A stretch of 64,000 bases of DNA from Drosophila pseudoobscura (taxonomy: Eukaryota; Arthropoda; Insecta; Diptera; Drosophilidae), in assembly GCF_009870125.1 (NCBI RefSeq), contig NC_046679.1:2604001-2668000 (forward strand). Direction: 5' to 3'. Shown piece after piece: positions 51,885 to 64,000 of this stretch. Positions within the stretch are counted from its first letter, which is position 1. Every line of letters starts with the position of its first letter. The translations under genes and the position numbers were made by a program. Under the pieces are notes generated by a model, which worked only from the letters and a program-made list of their open reading frames with translations, was not told the origin of the DNA and ran no database searches.

Positions 51885-54758
51885 CGGAGAAGACAATGCC
51901 AGCAGCAGCGGAGGACGGAGCGGAGAATTCCATGAAAACCTCAAGGAAAACAGGAAGGAATGGCTGCGTTTTTGGGGAACCGAAGCTCTAGATACCCTTG
52001 CCGATCGATTTGTTTTGGAAAATACTCTTCCATCTAGTGTTTCGATTGTGAGCAAAGATATTAAGCAAAAGACTTGTATCCGTATGATGAAATCGTCCAC
52101 CTCAAGGGTATCCCCATAATCTTTATAAGTAGGTATCCATATCTCTATTATTTTCATAGCCAATTTGTATGCTCCATCTTCTTGTTTATGTTGTTGATAT
52201 TCGCTTTTCTAATTTTCTCGATTATTTTCTGCGCACTTGTGTGTGTGTTTCCCACACACTCGACTGGCGGTTGATTACGAGAACGAGAAGGATCAAACGC
52301 GTTGCGTATACGCCCCGCTGGCCATGTCAACAGCAGCGTCCAAACACGAAACATTCTCATAAAAATAACATTAATAACTATGCGCGATATGAGACAGCAA
52401 ACATACTTATAAATATTTTCAATGTTAGGCCACAGACTAAAAATAATCTGGTGTAAAATATTAAAGAGAGATTGGAAGCGGCAGGCCTCTGCCAAGGTGA
52501 GCAGCAGGAGAAGGAGGATGGAAGGAGGGAATGGAGGATGAGGCGGAGTGTGTTACATATATCATATCAAAATCCAATTAAAATCTTTCGCACGCTTCGA
52601 AAATAAACAGCCCCTCATTCACTGTATTTTATTATCGCGTATCCGCATCTAAATATTGTATATGTATAATCACGAGTATCTATATGGATTTGGATACTAG
52701 AATTAATGCGGTTGTTTGTTTGCGTACGGTATAGGTTCTGCCTGCTTGATCTGTCGCTCGATAAACAGCATCCGCGCGAGTGGACATGAATAGAGGACGG
52801 ACGGATCGCTGCCAGAGGCAGAGACCCCATGGCTACTCGAATCCGGCGAATACTTCAAATCTTCAGCTTCAGTGCCAATTAAACAGCTGCACGCTGATCG
52901 CCTGCTAATTACCTCACGTGTGGCGGGGAGATCTGGGAGGCTGTGATTTACATTTCCATTTAATTATCGAACACTTTGCCTAATGAGAGCGCGCCACCCA
53001 TAAACATTTCCCCCACGTGGCACTCGGGGCTCATCGGAAGGGAGTGAATGGCTCTGCCCCCCATACTTATGTGTGCGCTGACTTTTATTTATAATTTTTA
53101 TTGCACATAATGCTTAAATGGCCTTTGAGAGTTGCAGTTTCTTTTGTACTCGCACTCCACTCCCCAGAGAATTGGGTTAATAGTCAGCATCGAGTGTGTG
53201 TGAGGCATTCCTTTATTCCTTTATTTCTTTTGCTTTGTTTTTTATGATTCTAAAGCGAAAAGTTTTAATTTGTTCAAGTTGTGACCAACATTCGGGCATA
53301 ATTGTGAGCCATAAAATGAAAAGTTTCAACTGTGAAAGCATAAATAAACGCAACTCAATTGTAGGTTGTGTTGGGACTCCAGAAGTTGTTGCTCTGTAAT
53401 TTAGTCGTTGAATAAATAAGGACTGCAGGACACCCGGTCACCGGTTGATATGGAAACTTGTCCGAACAAAAACCAGGCCGTTGGCCGTTTCTGTCAGCTG
53501 GTAATTAATCCAGTTCCCCACCACAACCTTGATTTTGGGAGGTAATAATGTGGAAATAATTGTTGAATGGAAGTGTCTCCAGGGTGAATCATTTAGCTCG
53601 ACTGCCCAATCATTTAGTGTCCATCAATCAATTAATAAATTGCTCCTCTGGATGTGGATGTGTGTGTGGTCCGGCCTTTGGGGAGTAAAACTACACGAAA
53701 TGAATCTCAAATGGTGGCAAAACCAAACCCTATTTTTCCGTTGCTATTTTTAGACAACCCTTATCACATTTTCAACCATTGAAGTCCCAGAGGTGAAAGC
53801 ATGTGCAGCGTATACAGCTTTGGCTTAGGGGACTATCCCTGCATGCTTCAGTGCCTTTGGATTCTGCCATTTTGGATTGAAACTATTTGCTGATCGACTA
53901 AAAATAGCTACCCCGTGCCACAGCCATAGCCACAGCCACGGCAGAGTTGAAGGCACAAGAATTAATCACATTTTGATGACATATCATTCGAGGAATGTTC
54001 ACGGATACTGGCGATTGTATCCGCGCGATGCACTCGCACACTCAGAATGCATTTGATTTAATAAAATATATATATATACATACTCGTATATATAAATAAA
54101 ACGGAATGGCTGGCACAGTAAGTGAGCATTAATTTAATACAGAGATAGCCGACATTCTCGGGTCGGGTCGTGGGGCGGACAATGCAACGGAATAGCTCGA
54201 AAAAAACGAAAATCAAATTCAGATTTAGATTCAGATTCGGATTCAGATGCAGATTCAGATTCAGAAATGCTTGGCAAGTGTAATAAAATTAGTCACACGG
54301 CCAGTGCCAGCCGCAGCCAGAAGTCGACTAATGCATACGATTAATATTATGGCTGTGATGTGGCTGGCAAAAGGTTGGCTAAGAGGATCTCGAACCGAGC
54401 TACTTAGAGATGACAATCGGCATGATGAAGATGGGCATGGGAATGGGGATGATGACTGAAAGGCAACATAAAGTGGACAAACGCCAGGCATAAATCACAA
54501 CGCCCCAGTCTATATGGGTGGGTAAGGGGGAAAGGGTGGGCCTGTGTGGTGCAAATAAAATATGTTAATTAAATAAAGATGCGCACACTCATTGGCATCC
54601 ATGGATGGATCGGGAGCGGGAGCGAGACGGGGGCACTCTCTGGGAAAGTGCAGACGCAGACGCGAAAACTGTGACGCCGGCCAGCCAAGCGAAATCTTGG
54701 CCAACGCCACAACGGACACGCCTTGTGAGAGACAGACGGACGGAGACGACGGCCACAT

Positions 54759-54783
54759 CGACGACGACGACGACGACGACGAC
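54759..54783. repeat. GAC trinucleotide tract
   Basis: Eight GAC/CGA units. They create a poly-Asp open frame on the + strand and poly-Arg/Val frames on the - strand. None is considered coding. Confidence 0.85.
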
Positions 54784-55018
54784 AATGGTTGCACTTTTGC
54801 CAAAAACCCAAGCCCCAGCCCCAGCCCCACCAAGGAATCGCATGCATTATTCACGGCAAGAAATGTCGAAATAAAACGCCAAGTTTTGCAATACGAAACA
54901 TTACATGTGCTCATCATTAGAAGGAGCCATACCCATACACACACGTAGATCTGAGTATGGCAGGGCCATACTTTGGCACAATCATCCACGTTTCATCTAT
55001 TGTTCAGCGGCTGTTGCT

Positions 55019-55044
55019 GCTGCCTGCCTGCCTGCCTGCCTGCC
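55019..55044. repeat. CTGC tetranucleotide tract
   Basis: Six CTGC units in non-coding DNA. Confidence 0.85.
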
Positions 55045-58000
55045 GTACTCGTTGGCGATGCGTTGCTGTGGCTGTGGCTGTGGCATAGGTTCCACTTCAA
55101 AAAACATAAAATACGCGCCGCAGATATATTTTTAGCAATCCGCGCTCGTTTGATTTACGATTTCATTAAATCAGCTAATGGACATTGGACATACTCCTGC
55201 CTCTTATGAGAGCCAGAATAGAGCAGCAAACGTAAACCTGTCCGATCAGCAGTACCATTAGATGCTGAGGGACTCTCCTCTCTCTCTCTCTCTCAGGCAC
55301 ATACTCGTAGCCTTGCCTTTACTCTGCTGCTGGTGCTGCTCTGCTGCTGCTGCTGCGTTTTATCACCCCAACATATTCGCGACCACCTGTCGTTGTCTGT
55401 ACAAATAAGAACAGCCGCCATGCCACAGCCATGCTGAAATGCTGAAACGCCGAGATGCTGCCATGCTACAGGCCCTGCCTCTGCCACTTCCTTTGTACGT
55501 GGCCGTATCTGCTGCTGCCAGACGCCTTCCAATTATGTTTGGGCCATGCCGATGACTAAGTTGCAGCCAGGAGGCCTTTGTGGTCTACACACGGTATCTT
55601 TTGTCAAATTCTTAGCCATATACTCGTATTAGATTCAATGAATCGATACAAGAACAAAGCAGTGGCCGTTCGCTGTAATTGGATAAATGCGTATACTTCA
55701 CCTGGTTCTGTAGAAATTACATTGCCTGATTGAAATTCACGTTTCAATGGCAATATTGTTGGTAATTCGAGGCCCAGCCAAAGGCCTGGCTGGTGTGTGC
55801 AGATGATTAAAATCGTTGCATTTGGGGGGGAATATAATGGCAATCAGGAATGGAATTCTGGTTAGTGCAAATCGGATTACGGACTGTTCTGGCATTCTCC
55901 TTGAATGGAGAGCTTAGAAGTGTGTTTATTCCAATTTTCTGTGGCAGATGGAGACGCGTCCCAAGCACTCGTATTTTATTTACAGTCAAGATTTGTCAGA
56001 GTGCGGTGGTTCCTTTATGGCCTGTCCCAGGGAATTTATTTAAATTATTTTTTATGAAGCAGCATCAGCTGGCGCATTTGAAATGATGTTCGCGCCACAC
56101 GTGCCACAGTTGACGAAAATAAACTCTTGCCTCGGCGACCAGAAATTAATAGTTCATCAAACGGCGACGAATGCTGACAGATAAATGACGTGGAGACGCC
56201 AGACAAACTATTGGACACAAGTCGCGATAGACAGACGTACTCTGTAGTGGTACATATTTTCCAAAAAGTCGATGCTACCCCATTCGCATTCCTCATCTCC
56301 CCTATTTTCTGCTGGCACTATGTGCATGCTTTTTGAGACAACATTTCTAGACAGATTCTTTGTTTTTTTGTTCACAGACAGAGACAGTGGCAGTGCCTGT
56401 GGCTGTGGCTGTGCCTCTAGCTGTGGCAGGCATGAGTAATTACAATTCTAGCATAACTTGACTTTCACTTTATCAGCAATAGATCAACACTCTCTCCTCC
56501 ATAGATCATATCCCGTTCTTTCCTTTCAGCCTTCTTCATCTTTTCCGCCTTCCACAACGCCTGACGCAACGGGGAAATATTACCGCATACGCCGTATACT
56601 AAAAAAAAGACATCCACGTAAAAGCAAAATACACAAATATTATAAATAAATAAGAAATTCCTTTTCCCCATTTTACGGTGACGTCAATTGTCTATTTAGT
56701 CATAAATTTGACTGGCAGCCATTGGTCATTGAGTGAAGCGCTATCATTGCCAGGGGGTGAAAGGTGCCTTGGGGGATCGGTGGAGTAGAAAATTACATAT
56801 TCGGACGGAAAACATAATAAGAAATTGATTGTGATAGAAAATGATTAGTTTTTCGTCTGAATGGCTTTGCGAAAACAAGGGAGACGGATATTGGGACATG
56901 ATCTAAGGGTTTCCATCGACACAAATAATACCCAAAATATTCGTAATTGAATCTGCATTACATATATGTATGCATCGCTTTTAGAGATACTTTCATCGAT
57001 AATTATGTTCGGTCGGATAAACCGATTTTTACCCGTTTAAATAGATTTCGTTTGTAATTTTCCGATGATTATATTTAGTTTATCCATCGTAAACTGACCA
57101 CTGATTTTTCCAATTCCCAAAAGTTTACACAAATCATTTTTTGCATGCAACCATGAAAATCCCAGACGAACTTCCGAAACGAAATTTAAAGTTTTTTCCT
57201 TGGAAACTGGGATTCCCATGAAATTCGGCAACAAAAAAGATTAAATGAATTTTCTAACCAAACAATGGGGAAAATTCCATTAGTTTAGGTTTAGGCCAGC
57301 GGAAGCTGAGTGAGCCCCACATGACGAGGACAACGACAACGTCAACGTCATTGAACTTTGAACACGAATTTTTGGTCTGCTTTTTGTTGCCAGTACAGGG
57401 ACACGGAACAGGGAGCAGGGCACGGGCACGGGCACGGGCACAAAGATTTTGTTTGGCTGGCAGCACGTTTCTGCCGCGTGAATTTATCGCAGAGCTCAGT
57501 GCCAAAGTGTTGTGCGGGTGTTGGTGTCTCTGTGTGCTTCGAGTATCTGTGAGCATGAGTGGATATGAGTGTGTGTGTGTTTGTCAGCATATATTTTGAT
57601 GCTTGTTAATACCAGCCATAAATAAATTGTTACGTTCATCAAAGGAAGGAAGAGACGGGGCAGGGAGGACCACTCTCAGCGCACAAAGAAAGTCATCGTC
57701 ATTATCACTATCACTATCATCACATAGCACATAGCACATACCACATAGCACATACCACATAGCACAACATTGAGCGCACCACACTCTTGTGATATCTTGG
57801 GCCAGTACCACCCCCAGTTGCTTGTTAGTACAGAGTATAGTATTGTTAGTATTGAAAGGAACACACAGAACTTCAATCAAATCAAAAAACTCAAATCAAA
57901 CTGCACGAATGTATCGAGAAAAGGGTTGTTCTTGTTCTTTATATTGTTCTTGTCGGTATGGGCTTACCTTTCGAATGGGGGCTGCATTTGCGTTTTGCGC

Positions 58001-58433
58001 CGCGTCCCACGGTGCGTATGATGAATGTTGATTGTCGTCGTCGTCGATGCAGAGGCTGGGGCTGAGGCTGAGGCTGAGGCTCCTTCGTTGTCAGCTACTT
58101 GGGTAGACTAATCTGCGGCTATGGCTCTTTATGTGTGCTCTCTATATACACGTACGTGCGGGGTATACGAGTACATATATCCATGCATACACACATGGAT
58201 ATGCTGCTATATGCTGCTCGCTGACTGTGACATTGAATCGCTTTTCCACTAATGCTGCTGCTGATGCTGCTGCTGCTTCTTGTTAATGCTTTTCTTTCGT
58301 TTCGTTTCGTTTGGCTTTTGTTTTATTTCACACACGGACACGGGCACGGGCACAGACACAAAAGGTGGGCCACAGGCAGGCAGTCAGCCATATTTGCCTT
58401 CTCAGTTTCACACACGGCCTTCCATCTTTATGT

Positions 58434-58462
58434 ACACACACACACACACACACGCACACACA
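58434..58462. repeat. CA dinucleotide tract
   Basis: Nearly uninterrupted CA repeat, one of several (also at 59375-59392). Confidence 0.85.
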
Positions 58463-61400
58463 CTCACACCCTCACAGTCCTTAAGTATTCGTCGGTATTG
58501 CCTTTCTCAAAGGATTATGATGTTTAAAAAGTCGTAGTTTACATTAGTTTAGGGTTCATTCTTTGTAAAGAGGACGGCTTGACACGCATTTTTCGATTAT
58601 ATCTACACATCTTACTCTGCAAATGAAATCAATACGAGATGTAGTATATTGTGGTAGTAGTAGACTCCACTTTTGGGAAGGAATGTGCTCTGAGAGCATG
58701 GTCCCTCCCCCAAAGTAAAGTTAACAAGTTTTTAATTGGCTTTATTATCGTTTTCGGTAATGCATTCTGGTTTTATGTAATTGCTCTGCTTCATTAAACA
58801 GTTTATGTGTAATTCTGGGTGCTTTTCGCGCTGGAGTTTCGACTTCAGTGCATTTTCTTCGTTATTACAATATAAAACACATTTTTATACTTGGCCAACA
58901 ACTTTGGCCATCTGCAATAACACGGCCAAAAAGAGAGCAAAGCGGAAAGTAATCATAAAAGGGAGAGAAAAACAGAAACAGAATCAGAAAGAGAAACACT
59001 TGCTGGGAGGTCCTCCGACTCCTCCTCCTCCACTCCTCGGTTAGAAACAAAAAAAAGCTTTTAAGAACTGTGGGCCGTTCTTGGGAAATGACTTAAGTTT
59101 TCAATGCGTTTTACTCAATTTGACTTTGGGTCGTGGCTGACTTTTCCTCTGTCTTACCCCACTGCCCCCCCCCCTTTCCACTGCTGTTGTCAGAAATTGG
59201 CGCATTAAGCGCAAAAAAGTGAGGCCACAACAACAACAACAACAAAAAGAGGAAAAGTTGGAAGGTTGAACCCAGAAGCGCCCTAAAAAGGGAAGGAGAT
59301 GGCGGCTAAACAAGTTTCCTTTGGGTGCTCCTGCTGCTGTTGTGGGTTCTTATCGCTGTGTTTGTATTAAATATACACACACACACACACACGCGCATAC
59401 AAAGATACACACAAAGATACAACAGCACATAAAACGAAGTCAAAATAAATCGATAAATTCTACATAGATACACAGCATCCAAGAGCAACAACAACAACAA
59501 CAGCAGCAGCAGCAATAAACAGCCTACGAACAGTAGGCAGCACAAAATGTTTTTCGCTTGCCTCCTTGAATTGTCCTTTCAGCCAAGAGCCTCCCCCCTT
59601 GCAGGGGGGGTGGAAGGGAAGGCAGGGGGTCCCCTGCCTGCCATACCCCAAGCTCCTTTCTGCATCCCCCACTCCTTCTTGTGGCTCTCCTCTCCATTCA
59701 TACGCAGGCCGAATACGAATGCCGAGCCTCGTTCGTTTCGTTGATTGTATCTGTGTCTGTGTCTGTGTCTGTACTCTGTTTCTGTGTCTGTATTTGTGTG
59801 TGCTGTATCTGTGTCTGTTTTGCGTTTATTTGGATGTGTGTTGGTTCGTTCATTCGCACGCCTGACTGTCTGCCAGTTCGTTTTTGGTCTGTCTTTCCGC
59901 TCCATCTTTCTCTGTGTGTGTGTGATGCTGTTTTGTTCTGTACTCCACATTTCGCTTCGTTTACTTTTGCCCGTAGGCAGGTACACACTCACACACAGAT
60001 GTGTATGTGCTGTCGAGCAACTCCTACATTTTGTTGGGAAAAATCAATTAAAATTTAACGCACGTCTCCTCAAAACGCACTCGCATCCCGCATTCAACCA
60101 GACAATCTTTCACTACCTTTCACGCCGCAGAATCTCCCCGCTCATAAAAATACAGTCCCTCCATTCGAATTTAATTTGTCTAATTTGAATTTTAATTAAA
60201 AACTTTTACGGGTTCAATAACTTGCAAAGTACTCCCCAAAAAAAAAGCAGGGACAAAAAAAGGGAGATACGAGAAGAACAAATTCAAATAAACATTTCTT
60301 GGGGCTTTAATGAAATTCGGGGGCTCATTTCCATGTAACAGCTGTCTGTCACAACCCCAACGAGCGCCCCCCTTTTAGGGGCATGCAACGTGGCATGCGA
60401 CGGGGGTGTGCCTCAAATTGTTATTCCACTGTGTTGCTAAATCTAGTTTAACTTTTCATTATATGGGGTGTGACTTTTTAATTGCTTTAAATGCTTATGT
60501 CAGCTGCCAGGAGAGTCCTCTGCGAGGACCGAGTGTGTACAGTAAAAGTTTCGATTGGCTTAAACGGAGGGGGGGAAGGGGGGTGGCCAACCCCTAACCA
60601 TTTTTGGCAGCTCTCAACGAAGGTTTTTTTCCTCTGTTTCCGCATTCCGAATTTTGTTTACAGTAAATCGTATATAATTCTTTTGAGAATATTTTAAATA
60701 ATATATATTTTTATATCAAAATTGTAAATATTTGATCCATTTACAGTATACATTTCCGAGTGCATGCAGAGCTCTATGTAAACACACAGAGAAATCATTC
60801 ATACGAGTATTTTTGAAGATCCACAAATCTCCAGACCGATGGGCAATTGATGGCCACTAATTATACACAGACAATGTGCATGATATATCAGTATGTATGT
60901 ACATATTTGTGGGTGGGTACTATATGGCATGGCGCATAGCCATGTGAATGCGCTATTACAGGCACCGACAGTGTAAATAAACAAGCTGAACATTTTCACA
61001 TGACTCTGGCAATATTTGGACGCTCATCATGCTTTACTTTGAGGCAACATGGGCGGGGTGTGGGCACCCACCTACACCTCCCATCTACCCATCCACCCAT
61101 CCACACCCATAGCTCATAAAAGCCCGTTCACATTTTCCTGATTTCTTTTCAATCTTTGTGGGGATGTTGTAAAACAATTTAACGACGGCAATTTTCCGTT
61201 GTCGCGGCTGACATTCGTTTTTTGCCATTGGTCTATAATGTATGTGTACGTACGTATGGAAATTGGTTGGCAATTTCATTTATTCGAACATTCATATATT
61301 TATTGGATGTATTTTCACTCGAAATAGAATTGGATTTTTATTTGTGAACGCCAGTCAGGGAAAACAGGAAATCTTTCATCCCGAAGGAGCGTTTGGAACG

Positions 61401-63766
61401 TCCGCTGCAACCTGATTTTGCACTCTCTCGATTTGCCACTGACCGGGCCAATGGCGGAAGGAGCCACAGGAGACCGGATTCAGCTGCCCGTTGTCATGGT
61501 AATCCCGGGATTCGATACTCGTACTTTGCATGCAACTCTGGATTTCTATTATTAGATCGAGCTGTAGGGCTGCCCCTCCGCGTCCAGGTGCAGGGTGGCA
61601 GGGTGGCAGGGTGGTAGCATGCTGCATGCTGCATGAAGTTTGGGGTTAACTGGGGTAAATCCGAAGACTAGCAAATGAATGACATTCAACTCTCAGTCGG
61701 CTTGTCATCGGTTAAGTGGCGTTAAATGGGTGAAGGTCACAGCAGCCAGGGCTGCAGCGTTAGCCCCAGCGTCAGCGGCAGATCCACAGCCAGGACGAGG
61801 CCCCATTCGAGGCCATTCGTGGGAAATGTGGCTGGGTGAAGGGGTGGCTGGGCCATTAACAATATTCAGAGGCCGTAAAATCCACAGCAAAACTGCACTG
61901 AAGGTAAGCAAACAAACCAACAAACAAACACAAACACAGATACAATCACAAATACATATATATAGATAGATACAGACGCACGGCTAAGGATAAGACAAAC
62001 AACCAAAACAACCCCCACCCTCTAGCGAGGCAGGGTCTCCCCAATGGTCATGTTTACTCAAACTCGTACACAAATGCTTTCATAATTTCAAACCATCCCT
62101 ACCCCCGCCCCCAACCCTCCCTACCACACACACACACACCCACAGATACACAAATACACGCATAAATCTTCAGCTGGCGCCATTTCACTCCTTCGCTGGA
62201 ACTATAAAAGCCCCAGCCACCGTCTGCGCTGGCAACCTCCTCAGTAACATCAATGTTTTGCTTGTTGTCGTTTGCTTTTCCATTTCCCCAGCTCCAGGCC
62301 TGCCCCTGCCCCTGCCACAGCCACTGCCACTGCCACTGGCACTCCATACTCTATCTGGCACCCCCCTGCGTTCTACCAAAAACCCCCCTAGGGACAGCAG
62401 CATCCTTCCAATTACTCACACATTCAACGAGCACTCATTTAAACGAAGCACCCAACGCTTACAGCATAACGTCAAAGTTAACTCGCTGGAGCGCGAAGCT
62501 TGGCAAGGAGATGGTGGCCAAAAGAGAGAGAGAGAGAGATACAGAGAAAGCGAGAGAGAGAGAGAGCGTGTGTGGCATCCACTCGTGCCACACTGTTCTG
62601 CTCGTGCGTTCGTGCCGCCCATTCGTGCGTCCTCGCATCGGGCATGGCATCCTTTTGGCACTCCACTCCGGCAACAATGCTCGCTGATGACGTACCATGG
62701 GATGGAGGTCGGAAATTGTCGGATGAAATTATCAGAATTTATGTGCTGATACGTATACGTACTCGAATGGATATTGTTCCTAAGAACACAACAATTACAT
62801 TACCTACCATTAAATGAATGTGTGGAAATATCATTTATGAAATAGCTTTTGAGCACCAATTCGAGTCGGACGGGAATGGCGTCCTAGATGCGGCTTCAAT
62901 AGCCTGTTATAAGTTTTCATAATTATGATTAGAGTTTTTCATCGTTTTTATAGTTTTTAGTTAAGAAAACATCTTTCGGGGTTCTACTAAAATTTTGCTA
63001 TAAAATTATATTGCATTGTATAAGCTCGTACGCCCCATTTTCAAAATTAGAAATCATTCTTAATGCAATCATAAAAGTACTTTGAAAATACTTTGAGTCG
63101 TAACAAGATCATCCCGTATGCTCAGGAAACGAATTTTAATGGAAAGATCATGGTCAAAACCCTGTAACTGTAAAATCTGTTTAGGGCAAGTCCAATTTTT
63201 AGAAGCAGTTTGAGTGGGAATTAATTGTATTCCGAAAACAAAGTACAACTTTCTCAACGTTTAATTTGTAATATTCATTTAACTATCCTAGATTTGGCAG
63301 CAATTCAAGCCACTGTAAAGGACTAACGCACAGCACTGTACACTCCCACACCCACACACTGGCAGCACAAGAGCACACACACACAAACAGGGAAACCATT
63401 ATCGGCACAATGTTGGAGGATTGTTATACTCGTACGAGTATGCGGGTCCGTTCTATTATAACATTTGAAATCTTGTTACAGCATTGACACAGTGTGCAGT
63501 CGTCCTTTCCTTTTCTCTCTTTTCGCCTTTCTCTCTTTTCTCTGTTGTTCTTTTTTTTGTTTGCAAATTTACGTGTTTGTATGTCTGTGTGCTGTATGCT
63601 GTATGTGTATGTATATGGGCTACTATGCTAAAAGTTTGTTTCCCCATAGAGAATGGCCACACCCCCCCCTCGAGCATCCCCACCAGCATCTCCACTCCAT
63701 CCCGTCCCATCGCACCCAATCTCTCATCCCAACGCAAAGACGCCAGCAGCAACTTGTTTGTGTTCC

Positions 63767-63788
63767 TGTGTGTGTGTGTGTGTGTGTG
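63767..63788. repeat. GT dinucleotide tract
   Basis: About eleven GT units followed by degenerate GTGTGAGTGT sequence. Confidence 0.85.
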
Positions 63789-64000
63789 AGAGTAGGGGTG
63801 TGTGTACGTGTGTGAGTGTGTAGGGGGGCTGGTGGATGGGGGGTATTCTTGGTAAAGTTTTTGGCTTTCTTTTATTTTCTTTTTCTGTTATTTAATTGTT
63901 TTTGTATTGTTGTTCTTGTTGTTGCGTCTCGTCTTTGACTTCTGAGTTGTCGTTGTAGTTGTCATCGTTCCTCCATAGTCGTTATGGCCTTACATAGAGG

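Larger units (their letters stand above)
49731..64000. other. Long AT-rich, microsatellite-dense DNA, probably intron or upstream region of the ELM2/SANT gene
   Basis: Exon 49572-49730 begins with an acceptor (aacttttttcag), so more 5' exons must lie to the right. I scanned both strands and found no frame with recognisable content or phase-compatible splice sites. The region is rich in (CA)n, (GT)n, (GA)n, CTGC, GAC and CTGA tracts typical of long fly regulatory introns. Confidence 0.5.

Noticed and set aside
51496..51933. 145-codon - strand frame
   Set aside because: It contains hydrophobic low complexity from GA/CT tracts, with no start context, splice sites or homology-like motif.
54592..54948. 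118-codon + strand frame with poly-Asp
   Set aside because: It is driven by the GAC microsatellite. Equally long frames are open on the other strand and no domain is recognisable.

Overview
The window is insect nuclear DNA, almost certainly from a Drosophila. It has short GT-AG introns of 54-75 bp, fly-type core motifs (a TATCGATA DRE), long AT-rich 3' regions, dense CA/GATA/CAG microsatellites and degraded Tc1-like and P-like transposons. An obscura-group species is a reasonable guess because that group is rich in P-related genes and microsatellites, but nothing here proves it. Gene models were built by hand from splice sites and reading phase. All exon chains quoted for the four multi-exon genes with a complete 3' end close in frame.

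Layout. (1) 500-4481, + strand: the 3' part of a single-pass membrane protein with a Cys-rich ectodomain and apparently alternative C-termini, followed by a long AT-rich 3' UTR to about 7.4 kb. (2) 7505-12127 and 13356-18882, - strand: two tandem ABCC (MRP-type) transporters of 1323 and 1375 codons with the same six-exon structure, clearly a tandem duplication. Their small first exons were found by phase and motif. (3) 19-29.6 kb: a transposon-rich island. It holds decayed dispersed repeats, a Tc1/mariner relic with four terminal/subterminal repeats, and in the middle an intact P-element-type THAP transposase gene (21030-24969, -). A second dead Tc1-like element lies inside the intron of that gene. 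Divergent from it is a small, unrecognised RGG-repeat gene (26154-26672, +) with its own 60-bp intron and poly(A) signals. A DRE motif lies between the two. (4) 36470-49730, - strand: a large zinc-finger/ELM2/SANT co-repressor-type gene (about 2097 residues in ten exons seen, 5' end not found), with a 6-7 kb AT-rich 3' flank. (5) 49.7-64 kb: long AT-rich intron or upstream DNA full of microsatellites, with no supportable gene.

The most interesting part is the 21-26.7 kb module. An open transposase frame is kept while its intronic passenger is dead. It has host-like splicing, a possible 5' UTR intron containing a 72-bp tandem repeat, and a divergent orphan gene sharing the intergenic DRE. This fits a domesticated P-element-derived gene, although a recently active element cannot be excluded from one sequence. 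Other points are a substituted Walker A glycine in NBD2 of the first ABC transporter and a 54-bp, stop-free, in-frame intron splitting the SANT domain.
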